Assembly: GCA_946630405.1 (NCBI GenBank)
Contig: CAMOYW010000008.1
Coordinates: forward strand, 1 to 13,024
Direction: 5' to 3'
Source of the DNA: an uncultured Clostridia bacterium
GTDB lineage: Bacteria; Bacillota; Clostridia; Lachnospirales; CAG-274
Length of the DNA: 13,024 bases
How positions within the stretch are numbered: the stretch's first letter is position 1; each line of letters begins with the position of its first letter. Positions 1 through 7,329 of this stretch are shown in pieces. The notes beneath the pieces were generated by a model. That model searched no databases and had not been told where the DNA came from. It saw nothing but the letters and a program-made list of their open reading frames with translations. A program made the position numbers and the translations under genes.

Positions 1-939
1 ATAAAAGTAGTTACAACAATATTTCCCGAATATGATTGGGTAAAGGCGATATTGGGCGATAACGCAGGAAATGCTGAACTTACACTTTTACTTAATAAAG
101 GCGTGGACCTTCACAGCTATCAGCCTACCGCAGAGGACATTATGAAGATATCTACCTGTGATATGTTTGTATATGTAGGCGGAGAATCTGACGGTTGGGT
201 AGATGATGCCCTTTCCGAAGCCGTAAATAAAGATATGAAGGTAATAAACCTTATGGAGCTTATGGGAGATAAGGCTAAGGCAGAGGAACTCAAAGAGGGT
301 ATGCAGGAAACTGAGCATGACCATGAACACGGCGAAGAGGGCGAAGAACACGAGCACGATGAGGCTGCCGAGGGTGAAGAACATGAGCATGAAGAAGAGC
401 CCGAGTATGATGAACATGTGTGGCTTTCTCTTGATAACGCAAAGATAATATGTGAAGAGCTAAAAAACAGCCTTTGCGAGATAGATTCAAAAAATGCCGA
501 CAGCTATAAGGCAAATTGTGAGGCTTATATATCTGAGCTTGATGCACTTGATAAGAAGTTTACCGAGCTTGCAAACGGTGCAGAGAATAAAACACTTATA
601 TTCGGCGACAGATTTCCTTTCCGCTACTTTACCGATGAGTACGGACTTGATTATTATGCCGCTTTTGTGGGATGCTCGGCAGAGACGGAGGCAAGCTTTG
701 AGACTGTTGCCTTCCTTTCGTCAAAAATAGATGAACTCGGAAGCAAGACCGTATATACAATAGAATCATCTGACGGAAAAATAGCGGAAGCTATCATCAA
801 CAACACAAAGGATAAGGATATGAAAACGGCAGTGCTCGATTCTATGCAGTCTGTAACTGCAAAGGACATAGAATCGGGGACGACCTACCTTTCCGTAATG
901 GAAAAAAATTATGAAGTGCTTAAAGAAAGCCTGAAATAA
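1..939 (+). CDS. znuA: Zinc ABC transporter substrate-binding protein (ZnuA/AdcA family), 5'-truncated
   Basis: The reading frame is open from base 1, so the signal/lipoprotein peptide and true start lie outside the window; 312 residues remain. It is an extracytoplasmic metal-binding protein that delivers zinc (less likely manganese) to the permease encoded downstream. In fragment numbering, His38 in the LHSYQPTAED context matches the first metal ligand of the cluster A-I/ZnuA family. An acidic His-rich loop (about residues 104-138, seven His) precedes DEHVWLS with ligand His139, which is typical of zinc rather than manganese binders. Glu255 in TIESSDGK fits the fourth ligand. The third ligand, normally His or Glu before a FxYF motif, is replaced by Asp203-Arg204 in FGDRFPFRYF. 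The ATPase gene begins 13 bases downstream. The zinc assignment is family-based inference; a TTG at 52 is in frame but is not the real start. Confidence 0.93.
   Translation: MKVVTTIFPEYDWVKAILGDNAGNAELTLLLNKGVDLHSYQPTAEDIMKISTCDMFVYVGGESDGWVDDALSEAVNKDMKVINLMELMGDKAKAEELKEGMQETEHDHEHGEEGEEHEHDEAAEGEEHEHEEEPEYDEHVWLSLDNAKIICEELKNSLCEIDSKNADSYKANCEAYISELDALDKKFTELANGAENKTLIFGDRFPFRYFTDEYGLDYYAAFVGCSAETEASFETVAFLSSKIDELGSKTVYTIESSDGKIAEAIINNTKDKDMKTAVLDSMQSVTAKDIESGTTYLSVMEKNYEVLKESLK
301..417 (+). repeat. His/Glu low-complexity coding repeat in the znuA-like gene
   Basis: This segment encodes the charged metal-capture loop. It contains two near copies of a GEEHEH unit (fragment residues 114-119 and 125-130), encoded by similar GGYGAAGAACAYGAGCAY DNA. 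Seven His alternate with acidic residues, with no hydrophobic core residues. In ZnuA proteins such loops are flexible and thought to gather or sense zinc. The repeat could change length by slippage or recombination between strains. Confidence 0.8.
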
Positions 940-952
940 TAGGAGATGTACA

Positions 953-1675
953 ATGAGTACGGATTTGATCGTTTGTGAAAATGTAACGCTCGGATATGAG
1001 GGAAATGCCGTAGTGGAAAATTTGAATTTTTCCCTTATCGAGGGGGATCATTTATATATTCTCGGAGAGAACGGCTCGGGTAAAAGCACCTTGATAAAGT
1101 CCATGCTTGGATTAAATCCCGTAATGAGCGGTGAGATAAAATGGTGTGGAGGGCTTAAGCCCACACAGATAGGCTACTTGCCGCAGCAGACCTCTATACA
1201 GAAGGATTTTCCTGCTCTTGTAGAGGAAATAGTACTTTCCGGCTGTCTGAACAGAATACGTTTTCGCCCTTTTTACGGAAGTAAAGAGAGAAGTGTTGCA
1301 AAGAGCAATATGGAGCGTCTCGGTATCACAGACCTTTCAAAGAGGTGTTACAGGGAGCTTTCGGGTGGCCAACAGCAAAGGGTATTGCTTGCAAGAGCAC
1401 TGTGCGCAACAAGTAAAGTTTTGCTTTTGGATGAACCTGTAACGGGACTTGATCCTATGGCAACGGCAGATCTGTACTCATTGATAGAAGAACTTAACAA
1501 AAGCGGTATAACCGTGGTCATGATATCGCACGATATAGAAGCGGCTGTGAAATACGCAAAGCACATTTTACATATATCCGAAAACATATTTTTCGGAACG
1601 ACAGAAGAATATGTAAAAAGCGGGCAAGGGAAAATGTATCTGAATGTAAGGGAGGAAAAGGAACTTGATCGATAA
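953..1675 (+). CDS. znuC: Zinc ABC transporter ATP-binding protein (ZnuC family)
   Basis: This 240-residue cytoplasmic ATPase powers metal import through the permease encoded next. All ABC motifs are intact: Walker A GENGSGKST at 38-46, Q-loop around LPQQ (76-79), signature LSGGQ at 136-140, Walker B VLLLDE at 156-161 with D-loop GLD, and switch His193 in ISHD. The length is normal for ZnuC/AdcC/MntB proteins. The ATG at 953 is preceded by AGGAG at 941-945 with 7-base spacing. Its 3' end overlaps the permease gene by 11 bases, so translation is probably coupled. Substrate specificity comes from the neighbours, not from this protein; zinc is inferred from the His-rich loop of the binding protein. 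Confidence 0.96.
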   Translation: MSTDLIVCENVTLGYEGNAVVENLNFSLIEGDHLYILGENGSGKSTLIKSMLGLNPVMSGEIKWCGGLKPTQIGYLPQQTSIQKDFPALVEEIVLSGCLNRIRFRPFYGSKERSVAKSNMERLGITDLSKRCYRELSGGQQQRVLLARALCATSKVLLLDEPVTGLDPMATADLYSLIEELNKSGITVVMISHDIEAAVKYAKHILHISENIFFGTTEEYVKSGQGKMYLNVREEKELDR

Positions 1676-2504
1676 ACTGTTTACTTATCTGGAATTTCCT
1701 TTTGTGAGGTATGCGGTCATAGTCGGCGTATTGATCGCGCTCTGCTCTTCTCTTCTCGGAGTCACGCTTGTGCTGAAGAGGTTTTCGTTTATCGGTGACG
1801 GACTTTCTCATGTTGCTTTCGGTGCCATGGCTGTGGCAAGTGTGACGGGTCTGTCCAATAATATGCTCATAGTGCTGCCGATAACGTTAATAGCCGCAGT
1901 GCTTCTTTTAAGATCGGGGCAGAATACCAAAATAAAAGGTGATGCCGCTATTGCTATGATATCCGTCACTTCTCTTGCGTTTGGATATTTGCTGATGAAT
2001 ATATTTTCGGCATCGTCAAATCTTTCGGGAGATGTATGCAGTACCCTTTTCGGATCCACGTCCATACTCACATTGAGATCCTTTGATGTGAATTTGTGCA
2101 TTGTTCTTTCGGTGATAGTACTTATTGTGTTTGTTGTATTTTACAACAGGATATTTGCCGTAACTTTTGATGAAAATTTTGCAAGAGCAACGGGTACAAA
2201 TGTATCTCTTTATAATCTTATAATAGCTGTAACTATCGCAACTATAATAGTGCTTGCCATGAACCTTGTAGGCTCACTTTTGATATCTGCACTTGTGATA
2301 TTTCCTGCACTTTCCGCTATGAGGATATTCGGAGGATTTAAAGCCGTGACGGTCTTTTCGGCAGTTTCTTCCGTGATATGTGCTTTGCTCGGAATGTTGA
2401 TCTCTATCTTATTCGGTACGCCGGTAGGCTCTACCATAGTTGCCATGGATGCGTTGATGTTTTTGATCTGCTGCATGATAGGCAAGATCGGAGGTAGAGG
2501 TTAA
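1665..2504 (+). CDS. znuB: Zinc ABC transporter permease (ZnuB family, ABC-3)
   Basis: This 279-residue integral membrane protein is the channel subunit of the metal importer. It has about eight hydrophobic segments, roughly at residues 13-37, 47-60, 64-83, 95-116, 143-163, 184-217, 227-250 and 255-273. Family motifs include DGLSHVAFGA at 45-54, which follows the first helix in ABC-3 permeases, and VGSLLISALVIFPA at 202-215. The start is a TTG at 1665, supported by GGAGG at 1651-1655 with nine-base spacing and by the lack of a nearer ATG. The start lies inside the ATPase gene, an 11-base overlap. Its stop TAA shares one base with the ATG of the lipoprotein gene. Confidence 0.95.
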   Translation: MIDKLFTYLEFPFVRYAVIVGVLIALCSSLLGVTLVLKRFSFIGDGLSHVAFGAMAVASVTGLSNNMLIVLPITLIAAVLLLRSGQNTKIKGDAAIAMISVTSLAFGYLLMNIFSASSNLSGDVCSTLFGSTSILTLRSFDVNLCIVLSVIVLIVFVVFYNRIFAVTFDENFARATGTNVSLYNLIIAVTIATIIVLAMNLVGSLLISALVIFPALSAMRIFGGFKAVTVFSAVSSVICALLGMLISILFGTPVGSTIVAMDALMFLICCMIGKIGGRG

Positions 2505-3040
2505 TGAAAAAGCTTGCCGTAATGACGGGCGTGGTAATGCTGCTTTGCGGCTGTGGTGATGGAGGAAATTCCGCAAGCCGGGTGCAAAGCTCTCAAAACA
2601 GTGTTTTCGATGTTCTTTCCGAGGGCATGACGGACACGGAAGAAAATAAAACGGACAGCGGAAAGGAAATGGTGGTAGCTTCGGGTGTGGAAGCTACGAA
2701 ATATAAAGATGCCGAGATACTTGACCTTTCATCCATGAATGCCAATATGGTATATTCCGAAGTGTTTGCGATGATGACAGAGCCCGAAAAATATGTAGGC
2801 AAGACGGTCAAAATGACGGGCGTTTGCGGAATGTATCTGGACAGAAACACGGGAGAGGAATATTATTCCTGTATCATAAAGGATGCGACAGCCTGCTGTG
2901 CTCAGGGTATAGAGTTCAGGCTTTCAAAGGGAGCATATCCCGCCGTGGATTCCGAGATCACGGTAGTAGGTAACTTTAATACTTATGAGGAAGAAGGAAA
3001 CAATTACATATCTCTGTTTGATGCAGAGTTAATATCATAA
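2504..3040 (+). CDS. Small Cys-containing lipoprotein at the end of the zinc operon
   Basis: This 178-residue protein starts with a short type II signal peptide: KK, a hydrophobic stretch, then LLCGC with Cys17 as the predicted lipidated residue. A polar linker (about 20-75) leads to a compact domain at about 82-177 rich in alternating beta-like segments (VGKTVKMTGVCG, YYSCIIKD, EITVVGNF, NYISLFDAEL), which looks like an OB-type barrel. It carries Cys107, Cys123 and the pair Cys131-Cys132 in DATACCAQGIEF. I recall similar CCxQGIEF segments in the C-terminal domain of the YcgQ/TIGR03943 (DUF1980) family, often found with metal permeases. GGAGG at 2490-2494 and TAATG overlap with the permease support co-translation. 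A role as a zinc chaperone or accessory factor is inference from position and cysteines. Confidence 0.85.
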   Translation: MKKLAVMTGVVMLLCGCGDGGNSASRVQSSQNSVFDVLSEGMTDTEENKTDSGKEMVVASGVEATKYKDAEILDLSSMNANMVYSEVFAMMTEPEKYVGKTVKMTGVCGMYLDRNTGEEYYSCIIKDATACCAQGIEFRLSKGAYPAVDSEITVVGNFNTYEEEGNNYISLFDAELIS

Positions 3041-3045
3041 AAAAT

Positions 3046-3077
3046 GGCACTTCAACTTTGAGGTGCCTTGTTTTTTT
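3046..3077 (+). terminator. Rho-independent terminator of the zinc operon
   Basis: GGCACTTCA pairs with TGAGGTGCC around a 4-base ACTT loop: nine pairs including one G-U wobble. The tract TTGTTTTTTT follows. It begins six bases after the lipoprotein stop. The T-tract also supplies the -35 of the next promoter. Confidence 0.92.
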
Positions 3078-3096
3078 AGATGAATTATGCTATAAT
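3068..3096 (+). promoter_or_regulatory. Promoter of the transglutaminase-like gene, overlapping the terminator
   Basis: A sigma-A type promoter: -35 TTGTTT at 3068-3073, a 17-base spacer, and -10 TATAAT at 3091-3096 with an extended TGC just before it (3088-3090). Transcription would start near 3103, giving a leader of about 100 bases. The -35 lies in the U-tract of the upstream terminator. Confidence 0.75.
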
Positions 3097-3159
3097 TTCA
3101 TAGAATTTACAGAAATGAATGTAAGTTTGTTTGAGTAAAATTTTTTATACATCCATCAT

Positions 3160-3187
3160 ATCTTGAAATATTTTTGTTATTCAAGAT
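3160..3187 (+). promoter_or_regulatory. Leader hairpin upstream of the transglutaminase-like gene
   Basis: ATCTTGAA and TTCAAGAT form a perfect 8-base inverted repeat around a 12-base AT-rich loop, ending 17 bases before the ATG at 3205. No T-tract follows directly, so it is not a terminator. It could be an operator, an mRNA-stabilising stem or a translation-control stem. The function is not known. Confidence 0.45.
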
Positions 3188-3204
3188 GAGAAAATGGGAA
3201 AACT

Positions 3205-4293
3205 ATGAAAAGAGCTTTTTTTTGTCTGATAATTACAATTTTACTTGCGGAGAGTGTGTGTGCAAGCACTTTGGGAGATTGCATAACCGCAATGCGTTTT
3301 GATATGGCATCTGTACGCGGATCCCGTTATTCGGATGACGGAACAAAGGAAACATCTGCACCCGAAGGCTGGATGAGTATCATTAATGCCTCAAAAGCGA
3401 CCCTTTCGGATTCCGTGACAGTTGAGATCAAAGGTTTTGACGATCTCGCTTTTGACCTTAACAAGGTAAGTGAATATGATGTATCCATAACCGCAAAGGG
3501 AAATGTCATAGATGACGAAGCGTATATCATTTATGACTTTATATACAATTCCAATTATAAGCTGTTGAGGGTAAGTGAGGGAACTGCAGCGATAAATAAG
3601 CTTACGTTAGAGGAGAGGTATTACTATTCTCTTTTAAAAAAGCAGGCTGATATTATAAATTCAAAATATTCACAGCCTTACGATAAAGAAAAGGCGATAC
3701 ATGATTACATTGTAGATACCTTTGCTTACACCGACGGTGAGATCATCAAAGATTCGCATCAGGTAGTTGGATTGATGAAAGACGGTAACGGAGTGTGCGA
3801 GGCTTACGCCGTTTTGTTTGCAATACTGTGCAATATGACAGGTATAGAGAACACTATCGTGACGGGAACTCTTGACGGTGTCGACCATATGTGGAATATG
3901 GTCAAACTTGACGGAGAGTATTATCATGTGGATGTGACTAGTGACGATCCTCTCCCCGATGTAAAGGGCAGGATAAGATACGGATATTTTAACATTACTG
4001 ATAAAGAAATACTTAAAGACCACGTTATAGACGAGGGTTTTCCCGTTTGCGGCGGCACAAAATACAATTATCACAGGCTAAACGGTTATGTGGTACACAG
4101 TGCCGATGAGCTTAAAAGCCTGATATCCGAGAGAATAGCCGCGGGAGATAAGAGGATATCTTTTCTTACGGAAGGTTATGCGTTGGGTTCATCCGAGGAT
4201 GTTGTAAATGCAATGCCCGAAAGCTATTCCGGTAGGATGTGGATAGTAGGTGACTATGGCACTGACGGCGTGTATTACGTTGACATATCGTAA
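3205..4293 (+). CDS. Exported transglutaminase-like cysteine protein
   Basis: The 362-residue product has a Sec signal peptide (KR, a hydrophobic core to about residue 16, likely cleavage after Ala20 in VCA-ST), so it acts outside the membrane. Residues about 160-265 form a transglutaminase/protease-like core with the full triad: Cys198 in GNGVCEAYA, His228 in VDHMWNMV and Asp243 in YHVDVTSDDP. Bacterial members with this layout are usually peptidases or cell-wall or protein-modifying enzymes, not proven crosslinkers. Residues 22-155 are an unrecognised N-terminal part. About 292-362 form a small alpha/beta tail (DELKSLISERI, then WIVGDYG...YYVDIS) seen in other secreted Firmicutes relatives as far as I recall. 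The SD is weak (GGGAA). The gene looks monocistronic, with its own promoter and terminator. The substrate is unknown. Confidence 0.9.
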   Translation: MKRAFFCLIITILLAESVCASTLGDCITAMRFDMASVRGSRYSDDGTKETSAPEGWMSIINASKATLSDSVTVEIKGFDDLAFDLNKVSEYDVSITAKGNVIDDEAYIIYDFIYNSNYKLLRVSEGTAAINKLTLEERYYYSLLKKQADIINSKYSQPYDKEKAIHDYIVDTFAYTDGEIIKDSHQVVGLMKDGNGVCEAYAVLFAILCNMTGIENTIVTGTLDGVDHMWNMVKLDGEYYHVDVTSDDPLPDVKGRIRYGYFNITDKEILKDHVIDEGFPVCGGTKYNYHRLNGYVVHSADELKSLISERIAAGDKRISFLTEGYALGSSEDVVNAMPESYSGRMWIVGDYGTDGVYYVDIS

Positions 4294-4310
4294 ACGAAAA
4301 GATGAAATAT

Positions 4311-4342
4311 AAAAGCACCCGAGATTTTCTTTGGGTGCTTTT
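4311..4342 (+). terminator. Terminator after the transglutaminase-like gene
   Basis: AAAAGCACCC pairs perfectly with GGGTGCTTTT around a 12-base loop, 17 bases after the stop. The T-run is short and lies within the stem, so efficiency may be moderate. Confidence 0.8.
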
Positions 4343-4376
4343 GTGACAAATGAATGTTTTATTGCCCTATATTTGA

Positions 4377-4401
4377 ATATTTCGTGATGAAATATGTCAC
4401 G
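4377..4401 (+). promoter_or_regulatory. Overlapping inverted repeats, possible operator upstream of the SLH gene promoter
   Basis: Two nested palindromes lie just upstream of the -35 at 4405: ATATTTC-N5-GAAATAT (4377-4395) and CGTGA-N9-TCACG (4383-4401). Such a position suits an activator or repressor site. No regulator can be named from the sequence, and AT-rich chance symmetry is possible. Confidence 0.35.
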
Positions 4402-4404
4402 CTA

Positions 4405-4433
4405 TTGTATAATTTTTTGCGAAGTGATATAAT
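4405..4433 (+). promoter_or_regulatory. Strong extended -10 promoter of the SLH protein gene
   Basis: -35 TTGTAT at 4405-4410, a 17-base spacer, and a consensus -10 TATAAT at 4428-4433 with extended TGA at 4425-4427. The predicted start is near 4440, leaving a leader of about 58 bases. That leader contains a small TATAGC-N6-GCTATA hairpin (4451-4468) and the RBS GGGGG at 4484-4488. Confidence 0.8.
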
Positions 4434-4497
4434 AGGTTTTATAAAATAATTATAGCCAAAGTGCTATAAAATATGATCATAAAGGGGGAATAATGTA

Positions 4498-7263
4498 ATG
4501 AAAATCTATAGGTTGGCAGCGGGTCTGCTATCGGCGGTCATGCTGTTCTCGGCTGTGATGTCCGAAATGGTATTTGCTCAAAGTGTTGAGGATTATGAGG
4601 TTTTAAGCTCTAATTTTAATCCCGGTGCCGTGCAAAACGGACCGCCAAAGGTGGCGAACTTTGAATCGAATTATCCCATACAGCTTGATGCGATAACGGT
4701 ATATCACTGGAATAACGGTAACGGAGCAACTCCCGGGCAGATAATGATATATGATGCCGACAGTAATAGAGTTCTTCATACCTTTATAGCATACGGCAGA
4801 TACAACGATACCTATTGGGATTGCTATCCCGATATTATTTTGTCGGCAGGGAAATATTACATCAAGGATTCCGGATGGGATACTGCAAGCTGGAATTCAA
4901 ATGCCGCAGGCGGTATGATGGAGCTTAGAGGCCATTTTATTACGGGCGATATTTCTCAGGGCGGTGTTTACAAACCGAGTGAGGATGATTATGAGGAGAA
5001 GCCGAGCACGGGCTCCGGTAAGCAAAAGTATTATTTCTCAATATGGGCAAGGAATGATATTGAGAGAGCCATGAATCTCGGTATAATTCCCGAAAGTATG
5101 AACGGAGACGATTTAAGCGAGGGAATAAACCGTGCGCAGTTTGCTGCCGTTGCGGTGAAGGCGTATGAGAAAATGTCGGGAGAGACTCTTTCCAAAGGTG
5201 CAAATCCTTTCAACGACACTTCGGATGCTTATGTTTTAAAGGCAGCAAATGTCGATATAGTAGCGGGTACATCTTCGACCACATTCTCACCCGGGAACGG
5301 ACTTACAAGAGAGCAGGCAGCCGCAATGCTCACAAGAGCATATAAAAAGACCGTGTTTGACGGCTGGTCGCTTGATAATGATTACGCTCTTGAAGGTGGT
5401 ACAAGTTCGTTCAGAGACTATAATGAGATCCGTCCCTATGCAAGAGAGAGCGTGGGATATTTGGCGGCAAATGGTGTTATTTCGGGCGTTGGCAATAATA
5501 TGTTTGCTCCCGAAAATACTCTTACAAAAGAGCAGGCTATCGCAATAGCGGTAAGGATGATAGATAAGCTCGATACTTCCAAACGCACGGGTAAAAAGCC
5601 TGTAGAGCCCAAGACAGAGGCGACTACCGCAAAGCAGGAGGTCGTAAGTCCTTCGGGCACTCTTCAATCGGGTCAGACTATTAAGTGGGGTACGGGTACC
5701 ATAACCTATACGGAAAAGCCCGTACAACGCAAAGAGCTTTCAAGCGGTGAGCTTTCAAAGTACGACAAGGGCACGGCAAAGGCTATCGCAGGCTACTCTT
5801 ACTACAATGAAGACGGCGACCATCTTCTTCTTGACCATATGGAAACGGTTTCCTTTGATGTAAGCAACCTTTCAAGAGAAGACAGAGATTATTGTTATGC
5901 CATATCTGTTGAGCCCGATGGCTCATACATGATGATGTCTCCCGATGCCGGTGAGCTTGATAACGGAAGATATACCTATAAGACTATGCACTTCAGCGAT
6001 CAGGTGCTCATGAATGAGAAGGATAAAAAGACCCTTGATGATTGGATTAAAAAGGCATCCTATAAGGTAACTATGGAGGGCGTAAACACCGTTTCTCTCG
6101 AAAAGAGCCTGAAGGAGAGCTTGGAAGACACTATGAAGGAATGGGGTCTCGGCAAAGGTCAGGTAGCGGGTGAATTGGCAAGATATATCGTATCTCACGG
6201 CACGGTTGGTGATATATGTACATCTGCAATAGACGGAGATACGGCGGAAGTAAAGAAAAAAATCGCTAATGTAGCGGGTGAATATCTTTTGGGTAAGCTC
6301 GTTAAGTCCGAAACTTATAATGACATAATTACGGGTGAAGAGCTTAGCGATGATGCCGCATTTTTGAAGCAATCCTTGGGTGATAATGCTGATGCTATTT
6401 CAAAAGGAATTGCCGAAGGAGATGTAAGCGGACAGCTTGTTGAAGTAATTAAAAATGTTGAGAAAAATTTGTTCCCTTATGTAGGAGAAGTCGAAAAGTT
6501 TGCAAAGCTTTGCGGAGTAATGAAAAAGATTTGGGAAGACGATACCGTGAACTGGTATTATGAGAAGAACTTTAAGGCTTGCAAGGAAGGCGGAAGTGCC
6601 TTGACTTATGATGAATTTTCGAGTTATGCGTCAAAGCTTCTTCACGGTGCCGGAATTTCGATAGATACAAGGGAGCTTTACGAGCAATTTGAGCTTCGCT
6701 ATCAAAACGAGCAAAAGGTAAAGCAAACCGAAGCCGATATGAAAAAGTACTTTGCAAAGTGTAACGAAGAGGGCTTGGAACTTTTCAGCTGGGGCAAGTG
6801 GACGAAGCTCGGCAATAACAATACCTTTGAAAACAGAATTCAAAGGCTTTGGAATATTAGGAATTCCATAAAAGAGATTGTAACCGTAAACGGTAAGATT
6901 TCAAAGGGAGAGTATGCTTTGTTCGGCGATGAGGATTTCTTTGCTTACCTTGCATCGGAATGGATAGCGGCGAAGAATAACAATGATATGGCGGCATTTT
7001 TCCAGCACCTTGTGGATGAAAAAATTCTTACCGTTAAGCAGGCACAGAAGTACAACAAGGATGTGAAAGATCCTAATGAGAGTAAGGATGACAAGGGCTA
7101 TTCGGATGGATGTAATTGTCCGGGCAATGTAAACGGAAAATGTATGTGCGATAATTGTTCAAATCCGTTTTGTCCGTGTCATAAGATTACCGATGTGCAA
7201 ACGGGTGACGATTCCAACCTTGAAACACTGGATACGGTGAATGTGACTGTAACGGAAAAGTAA
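4498..7263 (+). CDS. S-layer-homology surface protein with Cys-rich C-terminal tail
   Basis: This 921-residue exported protein has a signal peptide at 1-27 (likely cleavage after VFA). Residues about 35-150 look like a beta-rich Trp/Tyr/Gly domain. Three SLH repeats follow at about 180-228, 235-285 and 301-357, each with the usual IxRAQFA/LTREQAA/LTKEQAI segment; they bind secondary cell-wall polymer and anchor the protein on the surface. After a Thr/Pro linker (360-390) come a beta-like region (395-500) and a long helical region (505-860) that I do not recognise. Near the end is a cluster of seven Cys and one His (Cys872, 874, 882, 884, 887, 892, 894, His895), then a polar tail. The start follows GGGGG at 4484-4488; ATGTAATG places a start-stop pair just before it. 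The gene is monocistronic. Anchoring is well supported; the activity is unknown. Confidence 0.92.
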   Translation: MKIYRLAAGLLSAVMLFSAVMSEMVFAQSVEDYEVLSSNFNPGAVQNGPPKVANFESNYPIQLDAITVYHWNNGNGATPGQIMIYDADSNRVLHTFIAYGRYNDTYWDCYPDIILSAGKYYIKDSGWDTASWNSNAAGGMMELRGHFITGDISQGGVYKPSEDDYEEKPSTGSGKQKYYFSIWARNDIERAMNLGIIPESMNGDDLSEGINRAQFAAVAVKAYEKMSGETLSKGANPFNDTSDAYVLKAANVDIVAGTSSTTFSPGNGLTREQAAAMLTRAYKKTVFDGWSLDNDYALEGGTSSFRDYNEIRPYARESVGYLAANGVISGVGNNMFAPENTLTKEQAIAIAVRMIDKLDTSKRTGKKPVEPKTEATTAKQEVVSPSGTLQSGQTIKWGTGTITYTEKPVQRKELSSGELSKYDKGTAKAIAGYSYYNEDGDHLLLDHMETVSFDVSNLSREDRDYCYAISVEPDGSYMMMSPDAGELDNGRYTYKTMHFSDQVLMNEKDKKTLDDWIKKASYKVTMEGVNTVSLEKSLKESLEDTMKEWGLGKGQVAGELARYIVSHGTVGDICTSAIDGDTAEVKKKIANVAGEYLLGKLVKSETYNDIITGEELSDDAAFLKQSLGDNADAISKGIAEGDVSGQLVEVIKNVEKNLFPYVGEVEKFAKLCGVMKKIWEDDTVNWYYEKNFKACKEGGSALTYDEFSSYASKLLHGAGISIDTRELYEQFELRYQNEQKVKQTEADMKKYFAKCNEEGLELFSWGKWTKLGNNNTFENRIQRLWNIRNSIKEIVTVNGKISKGEYALFGDEDFFAYLASEWIAAKNNNDMAAFFQHLVDEKILTVKQAQKYNKDVKDPNESKDDKGYSDGCNCPGNVNGKCMCDNCSNPFCPCHKITDVQTGDDSNLETLDTVNVTVTEK

Positions 7264-7267
7264 TTTG

Positions 7268-7305
7268 ATCAACAAAAAAGAGCCTTCGGGCTCTTTTTTG
7301 TTGAT
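7268..7305 (+). terminator. Very strong terminator after the SLH protein gene
   Basis: A perfect 17-base stem with a UUCG tetraloop at 7285-7288: left arm 7268-7284 ending in AAAAAAGAGCC, right arm starting GGCTCTTTTTT. The A-tract and T-tract are symmetric, so it could work in both directions. It starts four bases after the stop codon. Confidence 0.96.
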
Positions 7306-7329
7306 TATTTTTATATATTGTATTATAAT
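7301..7329 (+). promoter_or_regulatory. Promoter of the yibE/F-like gene, predicted leaderless start
   Basis: -35 TTGATT at 7301-7306, a 17-base spacer, and consensus -10 TATAAT at 7324-7329. The expected start of transcription, about seven bases past the -10, is the A of the ATG at 7336. The -35 lies in the 3' arm of the terminator. No SD sequence precedes the ATG. Confidence 0.65.

Noticed and set aside
88..417. A 109-codon open frame on the minus strand inside the zinc-binding protein gene
   Set aside because: It is the complement of a coding region rich in GAA/GAG and CAT/CAC repeats, which gives Phe/Leu/Val-rich antisense frames; no SD or promoter supports it.
301..417. The CAT/CAC-GAA repeat as a CRISPR or satellite array
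   Set aside because: It is in frame, encodes the His-rich loop expected in zinc-binding proteins, and has no regular repeat-spacer structure.
4440..4497. A riboswitch in the SLH gene leader
   Set aside because: The leader is only about 58 bases with a single 6-base A/U-rich stem; no known aptamer core is visible.
5287..5727. A 146-codon minus-strand frame within the SLH region
   Set aside because: It is the shadow of the second and third SLH repeats and linker; its Cys-rich composition follows from complementing GCA/ACA-rich codons.
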